A stretch of DNA of 27,576 bases from JBAZYZ01 sp041659085 (GCA_041659085.1 JBAZYZ010000010.1:1-27576), one strand, 5' to 3'; counted from the stretch's first letter, positions 1-8,479 are shown. Numbers and translations are program-made. The notes: generated by a model from the sequence alone, not told the origin.

Positions 1-516
1 AAAGCTGGCCTCCGGATTTGGTCTGGTGAACACTATACTGATATCGTTCAATTCGGTTCCGGGCGACGCGGTTTTGCCGTTTGCGATAATCTTTTCCACC
101 ATATCCCCCGATTGTATGGATATCCTCTCCTGACATTCATCATTCACGTCGCCGTTACATGGTCCCAATCCACCCACAATAGGGTCATATTTGTTGTTGA
201 CAGGATTCCAGTCGTTAAAAAGAATGGATGTTTTTTGGTCGGCTACAGTCGCGGTGGAGAAATAAACCCCATAACCTTTAAATTGCTGGGAGCCGGAGGA
301 GGCCTGAGAAACGCTGATGCCGTAAACTTGGGCCTGTCGAACAATCAGGGCAAGCTGGTGGGTCAAGTTGCTCAGAGAAGCGTTAACGCTGAACTGGCTG
401 TAGTTTATAAAAAGAGTGCTTGAGAGCAGCGCAAAAATCCCCATAACGACAATCATTTCAATGAGAGTGAAACCTTGGTTAGTTTTCCGGCTGCAGATTG
501 TGTGTTTTAGGTTCAT
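1..516 (-). CDS. Minor prepilin / pseudopilin, 3' part cut by contig edge
   Basis: Open for 172 codons from an ATG at 516 with no stop before the left edge, so the C-terminus is missing. Residues 15-28 are a class III prepilin signal (G|FTLIEMIVVMGIF) with Gly at -1 and Glu at +5, followed by the hydrophobic helix and a globular part with two Cys near residues 128 and 136. The family is processed by the prepilin peptidase and joins the pilus or primes its assembly; the longer hydrophilic part resembles GspH/FimT-type minor pilins more than the major pilins at 1483-2544. The start codon lies one base after the stop of pilD, so the two genes are translationally linked. Function as a minor pilin is inferred from motif and context. 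Confidence 0.85.
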   Translation of the reverse strand, partial: MNLKHTICSRKTNQGFTLIEMIVVMGIFALLSSTLFINYSQFSVNASLSNLTHQLALIVRQAQVYGISVSQASSGSQQFKGYGVYFSTATVADQKTSILFNDWNPVNNKYDPIVGGLGPCNGDVNDECQERISIQSGDMVEKIIANGKTASPGTELNDISIVFTRPNPEASF

Positions 517-517
517 A

Positions 518-1324
518 TCACCAAAAAATGCTTTTGATTCCAAAAAAATCAAACTTAAAAATATATGTCAAAAAAACGCCGGCAACCATAAACGGGGCAA
601 AAGGCACTTCGCTTTTCATGTTAAACTTCTTCCTCCAGTTTAGCAGCAAAAACAAGCCGACAATACCGCCTATCCAAAACGAAAGTAAGAGCGCGGACAC
701 CCCTTCGGCAAAACCGAGCATCCACCCGATACCCAGCGCAATTTTGGCGTCTCCCAATCCGATAGCCCGGCCGCGGGACAAGAGCCACATCAGAACAAAC
801 GGCAACGCCAAAACAGGACCCGCAAGAAAATCGTAAAAAGTCGGGGGCACGGGACCGGCGAGAAGCCTGACGAAAGAAACAGCAACAAATGTCCAGACAA
901 ACCCGTCCGGGATAATTTTATGTCTTAAATCGTAAACAGTAATAGCTATAAGCAGGGGGAAAATAATAAACTGGCAAAAAACAACAAGCAAAGAAGCCTG
1001 TGAAACGGACGGGATATAAAAAATTCCGCTTGAGAAAAGAGGCAACTCCCGGTAGGCGACCGCCAAAAAAGCTATTCCGGTTAAAAGCTCCACGGTCAAA
1101 TACTGAAACGATATAGCCGACATGCAGGACCGACATCTGCCGCGCTGAAAAATAAAACTGGCTATAGGTATAAGCTCAAACCAGGAAAGCTTGGCGCTGC
1201 AGGAATTGCAGGCGGACCGACCGCCTAAAGAACGCCCGGTGTTGTAACGCAAGATAAGAACGTTCAAAAAACTGCCAATGATGGCGCCCAAAACGAAAAT
1301 AAAAGGATACGCAAGAAACATCAT
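518..1324 (-). CDS. pilD: Prepilin peptidase (type IV leader peptidase)
   Basis: Polytopic membrane aspartic protease that cleaves prepilins after the -1 Gly and N-methylates the new N-terminus. Near the N-terminus there are two CxxC pairs (CNSC and CRSC), the zinc-binding loop of the methylase part. The two catalytic Asp sit in DLRHKIIPD and in GLGDAK (the GxGD motif). About 268 aa, normal family length. The reading frame stays open to 1345, but a TGTTAAAAT extended -10 box lies at 1332-1340, so translation from ATG 1324 (or the adjacent ATG 1321) on a nearly leaderless mRNA is more likely. The gene is separated from the pilins by a terminator and is followed at once by a minor prepilin, its substrate. 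Confidence 0.93.
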   Translation of the reverse strand: MMFLAYPFIFVLGAIIGSFLNVLILRYNTGRSLGGRSACNSCSAKLSWFELIPIASFIFQRGRCRSCMSAISFQYLTVELLTGIAFLAVAYRELPLFSSGIFYIPSVSQASLLVVFCQFIIFPLLIAITVYDLRHKIIPDGFVWTFVAVSFVRLLAGPVPPTFYDFLAGPVLALPFVLMWLLSRGRAIGLGDAKIALGIGWMLGFAEGVSALLLSFWIGGIVGLFLLLNWRKKFNMKSEVPFAPFMVAGVFLTYIFKFDFFGIKSIFW

Positions 1325-1331
1325 CCTATAT

Positions 1332-1340
1332 ATTTTAACA
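1332..1340 (-). promoter_or_regulatory. Extended -10 promoter of pilD
   Basis: On the minus strand the sequence reads TGTTAAAAT, a TGn plus near-consensus -10 box. Transcription would start about at 1325, next to the ATG at 1324, giving a leaderless message. No good -35 is visible. It sits downstream of the pilin terminator, as expected for a separate pilD unit. Confidence 0.4.
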
Positions 1341-1404
1341 TACATTAAAAAACAGGGTAAGCGGAAAACTCGCTAAACCCTCAAAATTTAACGCGGGTAA
1401 ATAT

Positions 1405-1440
1405 CCCAAAAAAGAAAACTCCGCCTTGGGCGGAGTTTTC
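1405..1440 (-). terminator. Rho-independent terminator after the pilin genes
   Basis: A perfect 12-bp stem, GAAAACTCCGCC (1414-1425) with GGCGGAGTTTTC (1429-1440) and a 3-nt loop, followed on the minus strand by TTTTTTGGG. It lies 43 bases past the stop of the second pilin and separates the pilin transcript from pilD. Confidence 0.88.
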
Positions 1441-1482
1441 TCTGTAAACTTTAGATTTTACCGACCTTGCTACTTGCCTGGG

Positions 1483-1980
1483 CTAATTTGTAATGTCGTA
1501 ACACAGCTCCGTTGACCCCTGGACACCGGCGGTTAAAGCACAGTCCGTAGTCAGGCCGGAAAATTGAGCGTTACTACCGGTACAAATAGCAACTGCTCCG
1601 GCAGCCTGGTCCGAGTCTGTAAGAAGCGCGGCGTTTGCCGTGTCTTCAAGCAAAGCCCCTAAATGATAACTGGAACAAGTGGCCGCGGAAGTACCTGTCC
1701 CCGCGTAAAAGTAGTTGGTGCCCAGAGGGTCCTTGGGGATTGAGGAAATAAAAGTTGGCGCAAAACCTGTCGCAGATGTTGATGTCGGATATTGCCTATT
1801 GGTATCAAAAAACAACTCCAAAGCAAGTTGTAGGGACTTCACGTCCGCCACACGCTTAGTATCGCGCGCCTTCTTCCTGACGGTTGAAAGCGAGGCTACG
1901 ACTATTGTAGACAAGAGACCGATAATGGCGATGACTACCAAAAGTTCAATTAAAGTAAAACCTTTATTTATTGTCTTCAT
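1483..1980 (-). CDS. Type IV pilin, tandem copy 2
   Basis: 165-aa type IVa-like pilin. Prepilin signal MKTINKG|FTLIELLVV with Gly at -1 and Glu at +5, followed by a long hydrophobic helix and a basic/acidic amphipathic stretch (VRKKARDTKRVADVKSLQ). The globular domain carries four Cys (ATC, ICT, DCA, LCY) that could form two disulfides. It is a close paralogue of the pilin just upstream (2032-2544): signal helix and the last 20 residues are identical or nearly so, while residues around 65-95 differ. It is the last gene before a strong terminator. It is probably a major pilin subunit or a variant of it; which copy dominates cannot be read from sequence. Confidence 0.9.
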   Translation of the reverse strand: MKTINKGFTLIELLVVIAIIGLLSTIVVASLSTVRKKARDTKRVADVKSLQLALELFFDTNRQYPTSTSATGFAPTFISSIPKDPLGTNYFYAGTGTSAATCSSYHLGALLEDTANAALLTDSDQAAGAVAICTGSNAQFSGLTTDCALTAGVQGSTELCYDITN

Positions 1981-2031
1981 GCTCTTTTAATTACCGTTTA
2001 TGATTTTCTTATTTAATAAATCCGGTTAAGA

Positions 2032-2544
2032 TCAATTTGTAATGTCGTAACACAGCTCCGTTGACCCCTGGACACCGGCTGTCAAAGCGCAGTCGGTGCT
2101 AAGCCCCGTAAACTGCGTTCCGCCGCCGGTGCAAACAGCAATCGCGCCGGCTGCCTGATCCGTGTCTGTAAGAAGCGCCGCATTGGACACATCTTCAAGA
2201 AGGGCCCCCAAGTGATAACCGGTACAGGTGGCTGTGCCGCTAGTGCCGGCATAATAGTAAGCGGTGTTTGCGGTCGGATCCTTGGGAAGCGAGGGGATGT
2301 ATGTGGGATAGAATCCTGAACCGGAGGTGGTAAAGATGGCCGAAGTCGGGTACTGTCGGACGGTGTCAAAATACATTTCAAGGGCCAGCTGCAGGGACTT
2401 AATATCCGCCACGCGCTTGGTGTCACGCGCCTTCTTCCTGACGGTTGATAGAGAAGCCACGACAATGGTGGACAATAGACCGATAATGGCGATAACTACC
2501 AAAAGTTCAATAAGGGTAAAACCCTTGTTTGCTGTTTTTAACAT
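2032..2544 (-). CDS. Type IV pilin, tandem copy 1
   Basis: 170-aa pilin with prepilin signal MLKTANKG|FTLIELLVV, Glu at +5, and the same four-Cys globular domain as the following gene. The central region has a short insertion (SAIFTTSGSG) relative to its paralogue. The two genes are separated by 51 bases and share long identical DNA at their 3' ends, which points to recent duplication or gene conversion. An extended -10 promoter lies 52 bases upstream of the start, so the pilins can be made at a higher level than the assembly genes. The product is exported by the Sec pathway, processed by PilD and polymerised by PilB/PilC. Confidence 0.92.
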   Translation of the reverse strand: MLKTANKGFTLIELLVVIAIIGLLSTIVVASLSTVRKKARDTKRVADIKSLQLALEMYFDTVRQYPTSAIFTTSGSGFYPTYIPSLPKDPTANTAYYYAGTSGTATCTGYHLGALLEDVSNAALLTDTDQAAGAIAVCTGGGTQFTGLSTDCALTAGVQGSTELCYDITN

Positions 2545-2595
2545 ATTTATATTTTTAATTTATTATATTTTTAACACCCTATTGCTTCAGGCTGA

Positions 2596-2604
2596 ATTAT
2601 ATCA
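2596..2604 (-). promoter_or_regulatory. Extended -10 promoter of the pilin pair
   Basis: The minus strand reads TGATATAAT, a full extended -10 (TGnTATAAT). A start near 2589 would leave a leader of about 45 nt before the pilin ATG at 2544. The best -35 at 17-bp spacing is poor (TACTTG), which is tolerated in extended -10 promoters. It lies in the 186-bp gap after pilC. Confidence 0.5.
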
Positions 2605-2730
2605 TATTGCAGCCAAATCAAGTATATAAAGGTGGATAAGTGCCAATTTTGCCTGTGAACCGTCATGGACCGGCGGATAGCCGCAAAACTGAGGCCTGTC
2701 TTACCTGCGGGCAATCTTCTTAATTTTTGC

Positions 2731-3942
2731 CTAGAACCCGGTAGAAGCAATGTTATAAATCGGAATAAGTATGGAAGCCAGAAGAACGGCAACACCCACG
2801 CCGAGCGCCACTATCATAATAGGTTCAATCAAGCCCACTAGAGTGTCCACGGCATTGTCTACTTCTCTTTTGTAAAACCTTGCTACCGTGCGCATTATAA
2901 AAGAAAGTTCGCCGGTTTCTTCGCCGACTCTTATCATCTGAATCATTATGCTCGGCATCTCGGAGTGTTTGTACAGCGAGTCCGAGATTGAAACGCCACC
3001 CCTGACATCTTCCGCCGCATCCTTCAAAATTTTCTCAAAAATGCTGTTTCCAACCACCGAAGCGCTGATTTCCAGGGCCCGCACGGCGGAAATTCCGGAA
3101 GTAAGCATGGTATCCATGTTGTCGGCAATGCGGGAAAGATACAGTTTTTCGTAAAGATTTTTTACCACCGGAATAGTGACTTTTAACCTGTCAAAATACT
3201 CCTTGCCGCCCCGGCTATACATTGTCCTCCAGAAGTAAAGGCCTAGAAAAACCAAAATGACAAGAATAAAAGGCCCGTATGTCAGCAAGAAATCGCTTAT
3301 CCCTATGACAATCTGCGTGTAAAGGGGGGGCTTTTGACCGACATCCTTGAGAATATCCGCCATCTTTGGAATGACAATCGTCATCATGAGTATCATGACG
3401 ATAATGAATGTTCCAATAACGAAGGCCGGATATATAAGCGCGTTTTTGGTCTTTGAATTCAGCTCATAATAACGGTCCAGGTAATCCGCCAAGTAATTAA
3501 AAGTCTGGGACAATTTTCCGGACTCTTCCCCCGCCTTGACCATGTTGACATAGAAGTCGGAAAAAACATCCGGGTGTTTGGACATGGCCGAAGATATCGC
3601 AAGCCCGGCCTGTATATCGTCCGACAGAAGTGCCAGTTTTTCGCGGAGCATCGGGTTCTCGGTTTCCGAAGCCAGCATTTTAAAAGTTTTGAGAACCGAC
3701 ACCTGCGCTTCAAAGAGCGTGGCTATCTGGCGGGAAAGAATGACAACGTCTTTGAATGGAACCTTGTTAAAAAACGGAATGTCCTTGAAAATAGACCCGC
3801 CTTTTTCCTCAACAACTTTGATTGAAACAATGACTAATCCCCGCCTTTGCAGCGCGGCAATAGCCAAGTCATTATTCATGGCGTCTATTGTCCCTTCTTT
3901 TTCTTCGCCTTTGTCGGCTATGGCTTTGTAATTAAAAAGCAT
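2731..3942 (-). CDS. pilC: Type IV pilus inner-membrane platform protein
   Basis: 403-aa GspF/PilC family protein. Two homologous GspF domains are visible: the first around residues 65-190 (ends in ALIYPAFVIGTFIIVMILMMTIVIP) and the second around 265-395 (ends in a hydrophobic helix near the C-terminus). A third membrane segment lies near residue 215-235. The N-terminal part (FNYKAIADKGEEKEGTIDA) is the usual PilC start. PilC connects the cytoplasmic PilB/PilT motors to the growing pilus in the membrane. It follows pilT by 55 bases, in the same direction, and precedes the pilin promoter. Length and domain order are normal. No Shine-Dalgarno site is visible at the ATG. Confidence 0.96.
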   Translation of the reverse strand: MLFNYKAIADKGEEKEGTIDAMNNDLAIAALQRRGLVIVSIKVVEEKGGSIFKDIPFFNKVPFKDVVILSRQIATLFEAQVSVLKTFKMLASETENPMLREKLALLSDDIQAGLAISSAMSKHPDVFSDFYVNMVKAGEESGKLSQTFNYLADYLDRYYELNSKTKNALIYPAFVIGTFIIVMILMMTIVIPKMADILKDVGQKPPLYTQIVIGISDFLLTYGPFILVILVFLGLYFWRTMYSRGGKEYFDRLKVTIPVVKNLYEKLYLSRIADNMDTMLTSGISAVRALEISASVVGNSIFEKILKDAAEDVRGGVSISDSLYKHSEMPSIMIQMIRVGEETGELSFIMRTVARFYKREVDNAVDTLVGLIEPIMIVALGVGVAVLLASILIPIYNIASTGF

Positions 3943-3997
3943 TAATTTTGAAGTTTGATGCCGGGAACCGGGTTTTTATAATCTCCAATTCCTTTAT

Positions 3998-5065
3998 CTA
4001 TCTTAACATCCTTTCCAGACTCACCGGATTAAAGGAGTGCAGATACGCGTTCTCAACAGTAATCTCCCCTTTTTGTATAAGCGACAAAAGCGAGCGGTTC
4101 ATATCAACCATGCCGCTTTCCGTTCCGGTCTCAATAACAATGTCTATTTCATGAGTACGGCGTTCGCGGATGAGGTTGGAAACGGCATTGTTGTTTATCA
4201 AAAGTTCATAAGCCGGGACGACCCCTCCGGATATCCTGGGAATAAGGCGCTGGGAAAAAACTCCGAGGAGGCTGCTCGCAAGCTGCACGCGGATTTGGTC
4301 TTGCTGGTCGCCCGGAAAGGAGTCTATGATGCGGTCAATGGTCTGTGAAGCGTTGTTGGTGTGCAGGGTGGACAATACCAGATGTCCCGTTTCGGCCGCG
4401 GTTACGGCGGTGGATATGGTTTCCGTATTGCGCATCTCGCCTATCATGATAACATTCACATCTTCACGAAAAGCTGACTTTAGCGCGATTTGGAAATCTT
4501 TGGTGTCAATGCCAACCTCCCTCTGGTCAATGATTGAACGATTTTGTTCGTACTGGTATTCTATCGGGTCCTCGATCGTTATAATATGCTCCGCCCTTTC
4601 GTTGTTTATCAAATTAATCATTGAGGACAGCGTCGTTGACTTACCCTGTCCGACCGGTCCGACAACCAGGAAAAATCCCTGTTTTTTTCTGGAAAAAGAC
4701 TCCAGCACCGGCGGCAGGTTAAGGTCGGAGAATGTCTTTACCTTGGGGATAAGACGGAGAGCTATGCCAACTGAACCGCGATGAAAATACGCGTTGCCTC
4801 TCAACCTGGCTTGCCCCTTATAATCATAGGCGAAATCAATTTCCTGATTTTCCAGAAAAGCGGCAAGTTGCTTCTCGCTCAATAAAACTTTCAGAAAACC
4901 CATTGAGGATTCCTCCGTCACAACATCTCTCTTGACTAAATAAATCAAATCGCCGGAAACCCTGATGGCCGGATGGCGGCCCGCGGAAATGTGGATATCG
5001 GACCCGTTTTCGTGTATGACCGATAGTATCAACTCTTCCAGCACTTGTTTGTAGTCGGTAGGCAT
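3998..5065 (-). CDS. pilT: Type IV pilus retraction ATPase
   Basis: 355-aa hexameric secretion ATPase of the PilT branch. Walker A is GPVGQGKST at residues 136-144 (a slight variant of GPTGSGKST), the Asp box is TIEDPIEY (E165/D166), Walker B is VIMIGEMR with Glu210, and the His box has H228 and H235 (GHLVLSTLHTNNA). The C-terminal AVSNLIRE corresponds to the AIRNLIRE motif needed for retraction, which favours PilT over PilB or PilU. It powers pilus disassembly, needed for twitching and DNA uptake. It starts 11 bases after the receiver gene and is followed by pilC. Confidence 0.95.
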   Translation of the reverse strand: MPTDYKQVLEELILSVIHENGSDIHISAGRHPAIRVSGDLIYLVKRDVVTEESSMGFLKVLLSEKQLAAFLENQEIDFAYDYKGQARLRGNAYFHRGSVGIALRLIPKVKTFSDLNLPPVLESFSRKKQGFFLVVGPVGQGKSTTLSSMINLINNERAEHIITIEDPIEYQYEQNRSIIDQREVGIDTKDFQIALKSAFREDVNVIMIGEMRNTETISTAVTAAETGHLVLSTLHTNNASQTIDRIIDSFPGDQQDQIRVQLASSLLGVFSQRLIPRISGGVVPAYELLINNNAVSNLIRERRTHEIDIVIETGTESGMVDMNRSLLSLIQKGEITVENAYLHSFNPVSLERMLR

Positions 5066-5076
5066 TTTTATTATTT

Positions 5077-5481
5077 TTATTTAGGTGAATTTTTTGAAGC
5101 TGAAAATATCTCCGTAACCTTCCCGCACACTTCGGTCGGGGTTGAACTCGCCTTAACTATATAACCCGAAGCCCCCAAGACCTTGGCATTTTCAATGTCG
5201 GATGATTGTCCAAGATTTGAAAGGACAACTTTTACGGCATTCTCCGCAAGTTTTTCCTCAGACATCATCTGGAGAAGCTTGAAACCGTCAATTTTGGGCA
5301 TAACCACATCCAAAAGGATAATGTCCGGAACAAGGCCGTCGCGGAGCTTTGAAAGAGCAGCCTCACTGGTCGATACCGGAACAACTTCGAATCCCTTCTC
5401 GCTAAATTTCAGGGAATACATGTCCAGAAGAAAATTATCGTCATCAATTATCAGTATTTTTATTTTTTTATTTTCAGCCAT
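5077..5481 (-). CDS. Stand-alone CheY-like receiver (response regulator)
   Basis: 134 aa, a single receiver domain without an output domain. The acidic triad D13-D15, phosphoacceptor Asp58 (ILLDVVMPKIDG), Ser88 in place of the usual Thr (VVLSNLG) and Lys110 (GYIVKAS) are all present, so it should be phosphorylated. Placed between pilB and pilT, it probably tunes pilus extension and retraction, as PilG/PilH-type regulators do; no partner kinase is in the window. Two -10-like boxes upstream suggest its own promoter. The short C-terminal tail is Ser/Lys-rich. Confidence 0.92.
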   Translation of the reverse strand: MAENKKIKILIIDDDNFLLDMYSLKFSEKGFEVVPVSTSEAALSKLRDGLVPDIILLDVVMPKIDGFKLLQMMSEEKLAENAVKVVLSNLGQSSDIENAKVLGASGYIVKASSTPTEVCGKVTEIFSASKNSPK

Positions 5482-5497
5482 ATGATATTCGGAAAAG

Positions 5498-5540
5498 ATT
5501 ATATCGATATTATAGTATATTTCCTTTGCGACCGCATCAA
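5498..5540 (-). promoter_or_regulatory. Possible promoter of the receiver-pilT-pilC unit
   Basis: Two perfect TATAAT boxes are present on the minus strand, at 5509-5514 and 5498-5503. A TTGATG at 5535-5540 is the nearest -35 but sits 20 bp from the first box. They lie in the 172-bp gap between pilB and the receiver gene, which otherwise holds no gene and no clear terminator. Confidence 0.35.
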
Positions 5541-5653
5541 CTTAAGGCGCGGGTCAACCCGATATGCCGCCCCGACCCGCAAAAATCGTTTCCGCGAAAA
5601 ATTTAAAGCCATGGCCGACAAGAAACGGAGCAATGACGCAACTTGAACCCCTG

Positions 5654-7372
5654 TTAAAGCGCGCCCACTTCGCGGAAAGGAACTTCGCCGCGGGCACATT
5701 TGAGGAGGGCATCTTCTTTCATAGTAAGCATTCCTTTTTTCCTCATCAAATCGGCTATCTCAATTTCCGAACCGCTCCTTAGAACAAGCGCCTCCACCTC
5801 CTTGTCCATCGGCAGAACTTCAAAGACCGCGACACGGCCGCGGGTGCCGGCCGGACAATCGGCTGACGGTTCAGCCTCGTATAAATTGCCGCTTTTCTTT
5901 ATCTCTTCCAAAATGGGAAGTTTGAACTCTTCCGGCAAATCGGAAAATTGTTTGTCCACCATCATCTGGAAGCTGTCAACGATTGGCACAGCTTTTTTTG
6001 AACTCGGGCAAATAACGCGCACCAGGCGCTGCGCCATGGAAAGAACCAGCGTGGGCGCTATAAGATACGGGTCAACTCCCATATCTATAAGACGTGGAAT
6101 AACGCCGACTGCGTTGTTCGTGTGGATAGTGGACAATACCAAGTGCCCGGTCAGGGCGGCCTGAATGGCAAGTTGGGCCGTTTCTTTGTCGCGGATTTCA
6201 CCAACCATTATAATGTCCGGGTCCTGGCGCAAAATAGAACGGAGTCCGGTGGCAAAAGTGTAGCCGATTTCAGGCACTATTTGCGACTGGCTCATTCCCG
6301 ATACGCTGTATTCAATCGGGTCTTCAAGAGAAACTACGTTCCTTTTTTCCCGGTCAAGTTCGTTCAACATTGAATACAGCGTAGTCGTTTTTCCGCTACC
6401 GGTAGGACCGCTGATGAGTATTATGCCGTACGGACGCGCTATAGCCGCGCGAATCGCCGTCAAATTTCTCGCCGTCAAATCAAGCGAATCCAGGGCTTTA
6501 ACTCCGCGTTCGGAATCCAATATGCGCATAACCACTTTTTCACCGTTATACGAAGGGAAGGTGGAAACGCGGATGTCCACTTTGCGGCCGTCCATGCGCA
6601 CGGAAAAGCGACCGTCCTGCGGCTTTCTCTTCTCGTCCAATTTCATGTTGGCCAAAATCTTAATACGGGCCACGACGGCGCTGTAAACCGCCATCGGCAA
6701 AAACAAACTGGTGTGGAGCGTGCCGTCCACGCGGAAACGAACCTTAACCTTTTCGCCGGTATTTTCTATGTGGATGTCGGAAGCGTTGCCTTCATTGGCG
6801 TGCCTTATAATAACAGCGACAATCTTGGTAACCGGGGCATCCTCCACGATTTTACTTATATCAACCTTTTCTTCACTCGGCGTTTCGTCAAAATTTATAT
6901 CCTCTCCCCCGGTATCCAGTTCACCCAGAGCTTGTGTCACTTCGCCGGTCAACCCCTGATAATTCTTGAGGATTTCTTTGAAATTGCGTTTTGAAATGAG
7001 GAATACCTTGAAAGGCATTCCTATTTTGGAAGAGATAAACTGGAGCGCGTCGCGGGCGTCTATGTTGTCCGGGTCTACCAGCCCGACCAGAAGAACGCCG
7101 TCCTCGACCTCAAGCGGAACCAGCTTATAGAAAGAAGCCGACTCTTCGGGTATATATTTGAGTATGTCAAAGGTGACTTTTTTGGGGTCAGCCACATGAG
7201 ACGGAACTTTCAGGTATTTTGATTTTAGCTCCAGGAGTTTTGCTTCTTCAACGCCTCTTTCGTAAAGAACGTCTTCTATGTCAACTCCTTTATCAAGCGC
7301 TTCAGCCTCAATCTCGTGAACTTCTTTTTTCTTGATCACGCCATCGTCGGCCAATTGGTCTAAGAAGCTCAT
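5654..7372 (-). CDS. pilB: Type IV pilus assembly (extension) ATPase
   Basis: 572 aa from ATG 7372 (the frame also opens at GTG 7402, but MSFLDQLADDGVIKKKEV is the usual family start). An N-terminal MshEN-type domain (about residues 1-140) precedes the N2 and RecA-like domains. Numbered from this ATG: Walker A GPTGSGKTT at 322-330, Asp box SLEDPIEY (E350/D351), Walker B IIMVGEIR with Glu392, His box GHLVLSTIHTNNA. PilB homologues normally have a four-Cys zinc motif near the C-terminus; here each CxxC pair is reduced to one Cys (ICPSSKK, C455; ADCPAGT, C506). It drives pilin polymerisation together with PilC. Confidence 0.95.
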   Translation of the reverse strand: MSFLDQLADDGVIKKKEVHEIEAEALDKGVDIEDVLYERGVEEAKLLELKSKYLKVPSHVADPKKVTFDILKYIPEESASFYKLVPLEVEDGVLLVGLVDPDNIDARDALQFISSKIGMPFKVFLISKRNFKEILKNYQGLTGEVTQALGELDTGGEDINFDETPSEEKVDISKIVEDAPVTKIVAVIIRHANEGNASDIHIENTGEKVKVRFRVDGTLHTSLFLPMAVYSAVVARIKILANMKLDEKRKPQDGRFSVRMDGRKVDIRVSTFPSYNGEKVVMRILDSERGVKALDSLDLTARNLTAIRAAIARPYGIILISGPTGSGKTTTLYSMLNELDREKRNVVSLEDPIEYSVSGMSQSQIVPEIGYTFATGLRSILRQDPDIIMVGEIRDKETAQLAIQAALTGHLVLSTIHTNNAVGVIPRLIDMGVDPYLIAPTLVLSMAQRLVRVICPSSKKAVPIVDSFQMMVDKQFSDLPEEFKLPILEEIKKSGNLYEAEPSADCPAGTRGRVAVFEVLPMDKEVEALVLRSGSEIEIADLMRKKGMLTMKEDALLKCARGEVPFREVGAL

Positions 7373-7490
7373 CCCGGTAGCAGGAAATGGCGCGGCCCCC
7401 ACTTGGGCAAACTAATCGCTATTTTCAAATTGAATTGATAATTTTTTGACATAATCATTTTAAAAATCTTTAGCCATCCGAAATTTTCAG

Positions 7491-7877
7491 CTATGGTGTT
7501 GTGCTTCTCGTGGAAGTGGCGGCGGGGGTGGAGGTCGCCTGGAACACGGGAGATATGGGGGTTGTTGAATCTTCGCCTAGCGGTCTGAACGGATTCGGGC
7601 GGCCCTGCGGTTCATCCGGCAAAGAAACACTCATGTCGCGCAACCTAATAAAGTCGCCGTCTTCCAAAATAGCCGAACCGGCATCCAGGTTGATATGCTG
7701 CAGATTCAGAAGAGCCACCAAAAAATCCTTCCCGGCCTGAGCGCTTGCGCTTGACTGCGCCGTCTCTATCTTTAAAGCCGCGACGGGGCCGCTGCCGGCA
7801 AAGAAAAAGCGGTAAACAAAAAATAGGACAACTATTATTACGACCGCTATAAGAATTTTTTTAAGATTTCCGTTCAT
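7491..7877 (-). CDS. Small membrane protein in the PilP position
   Basis: 128 aa with one N-terminal membrane segment (KILIAVVIIVVLFFVYRFFF, residues 7-26) and the rest outside the membrane. The sequence GRPNPFRPL near residue 92-100 resembles the RDPFxP stretch of PilP/GspC-type proteins that precedes their binding domain, and the Ser/Thr/Pro-rich tail looks disordered. In other bacteria pilM-N-O is followed by pilP, and this gene occupies that slot, 20 bases after pilO. There is no lipobox, so it is not a PilP lipoprotein. Assignment as a PilP analogue rests on position and a short motif only. Confidence 0.6.
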   Translation of the reverse strand: MNGNLKKILIAVVIIVVLFFVYRFFFAGSGPVAALKIETAQSSASAQAGKDFLVALLNLQHINLDAGSAILEDGDFIRLRDMSVSLPDEPQGRPNPFRPLGEDSTTPISPVFQATSTPAATSTRSTTP

Positions 7878-7897
7878 TTTTTTGTTTAACTATAGTT

Positions 7898-8473
7898 CTA
7901 TTTAAGCCAATACGTCCGAATCGACAACGAGTACTGGTAAACATCCTTCCCTCTTGTGTCCTGGGGCGGAACAGAAAAAGACAAACTTTCCACATCGCTT
8001 ATGCGGAGATTGTCCTCAAGCTCGCTCAAAAACTCCTTAAACGTGGAGTAAGAGGACGAGACGGAAAAAGAAAGCACGACATTGTCGTAGTCTTTCGGCG
8101 CTGTGCCTAAAACGGTGGAGGTATTGCCGGAATTATTGTTGTTCAAAAGATTAAGCCCCTGAAGCTGAACGTCCCTGATGGACATGCCGTATTTAAGCGC
8201 GATACGGTCAACTTCCATAATCAACCTGACGTTGTCAACATGGTCCGGCAAAAGCTTGTTTAACCTAACCAGTTCTTCAGCCGGGAATTTATTGACTTGG
8301 TCAACCAAAGCCTGTCTGCGTTCGGAAAGCTGATTGGCGTTATTCATAGCCGTGTCAAATTCAGCCTTCTTGTCCTTCAACACCAAAGCATCCTGATAGG
8401 TCGGGTCAATGAACCCAAAATAAAGCCCGATGGAAGCGACCAGCATGAATATCGGCATAAGTAATTGAGTCAT
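7898..8473 (-). CDS. pilO: Type IV pilus alignment protein PilO-like
   Basis: 191 aa. One N-terminal membrane helix (LLMPIFMLVASIGLYFGFI) is followed by a coiled-coil stretch (about residues 30-75, KKAEFDTAMNNANQLSERRQ) and a ferredoxin-like C-terminal domain, the PilO plan. PilO pairs with PilN in the inner-membrane alignment complex linking the motor to the outer parts. It lies 6 bases after pilN and before the PilP-like gene. Sequence identity to classical PilO is low, so the call rests on architecture and order. Confidence 0.82.
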   Translation of the reverse strand: MTQLLMPIFMLVASIGLYFGFIDPTYQDALVLKDKKAEFDTAMNNANQLSERRQALVDQVNKFPAEELVRLNKLLPDHVDNVRLIMEVDRIALKYGMSIRDVQLQGLNLLNNNNSGNTSTVLGTAPKDYDNVVLSFSVSSSYSTFKEFLSELEDNLRISDVESLSFSVPPQDTRGKDVYQYSLSIRTYWLK

Positions 8474-8479
8474 AAAAAA

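Noticed and set aside
2640..2725. Intergenic stretch after pilC with GCGG/CCGC and GGCAA/CCTGCGGG words, like scattered palindromic repeats of CPR genomes.
   Set aside because: Only one copy is visible in the window and the stems are 4-5 bp; not enough to call a repeat.
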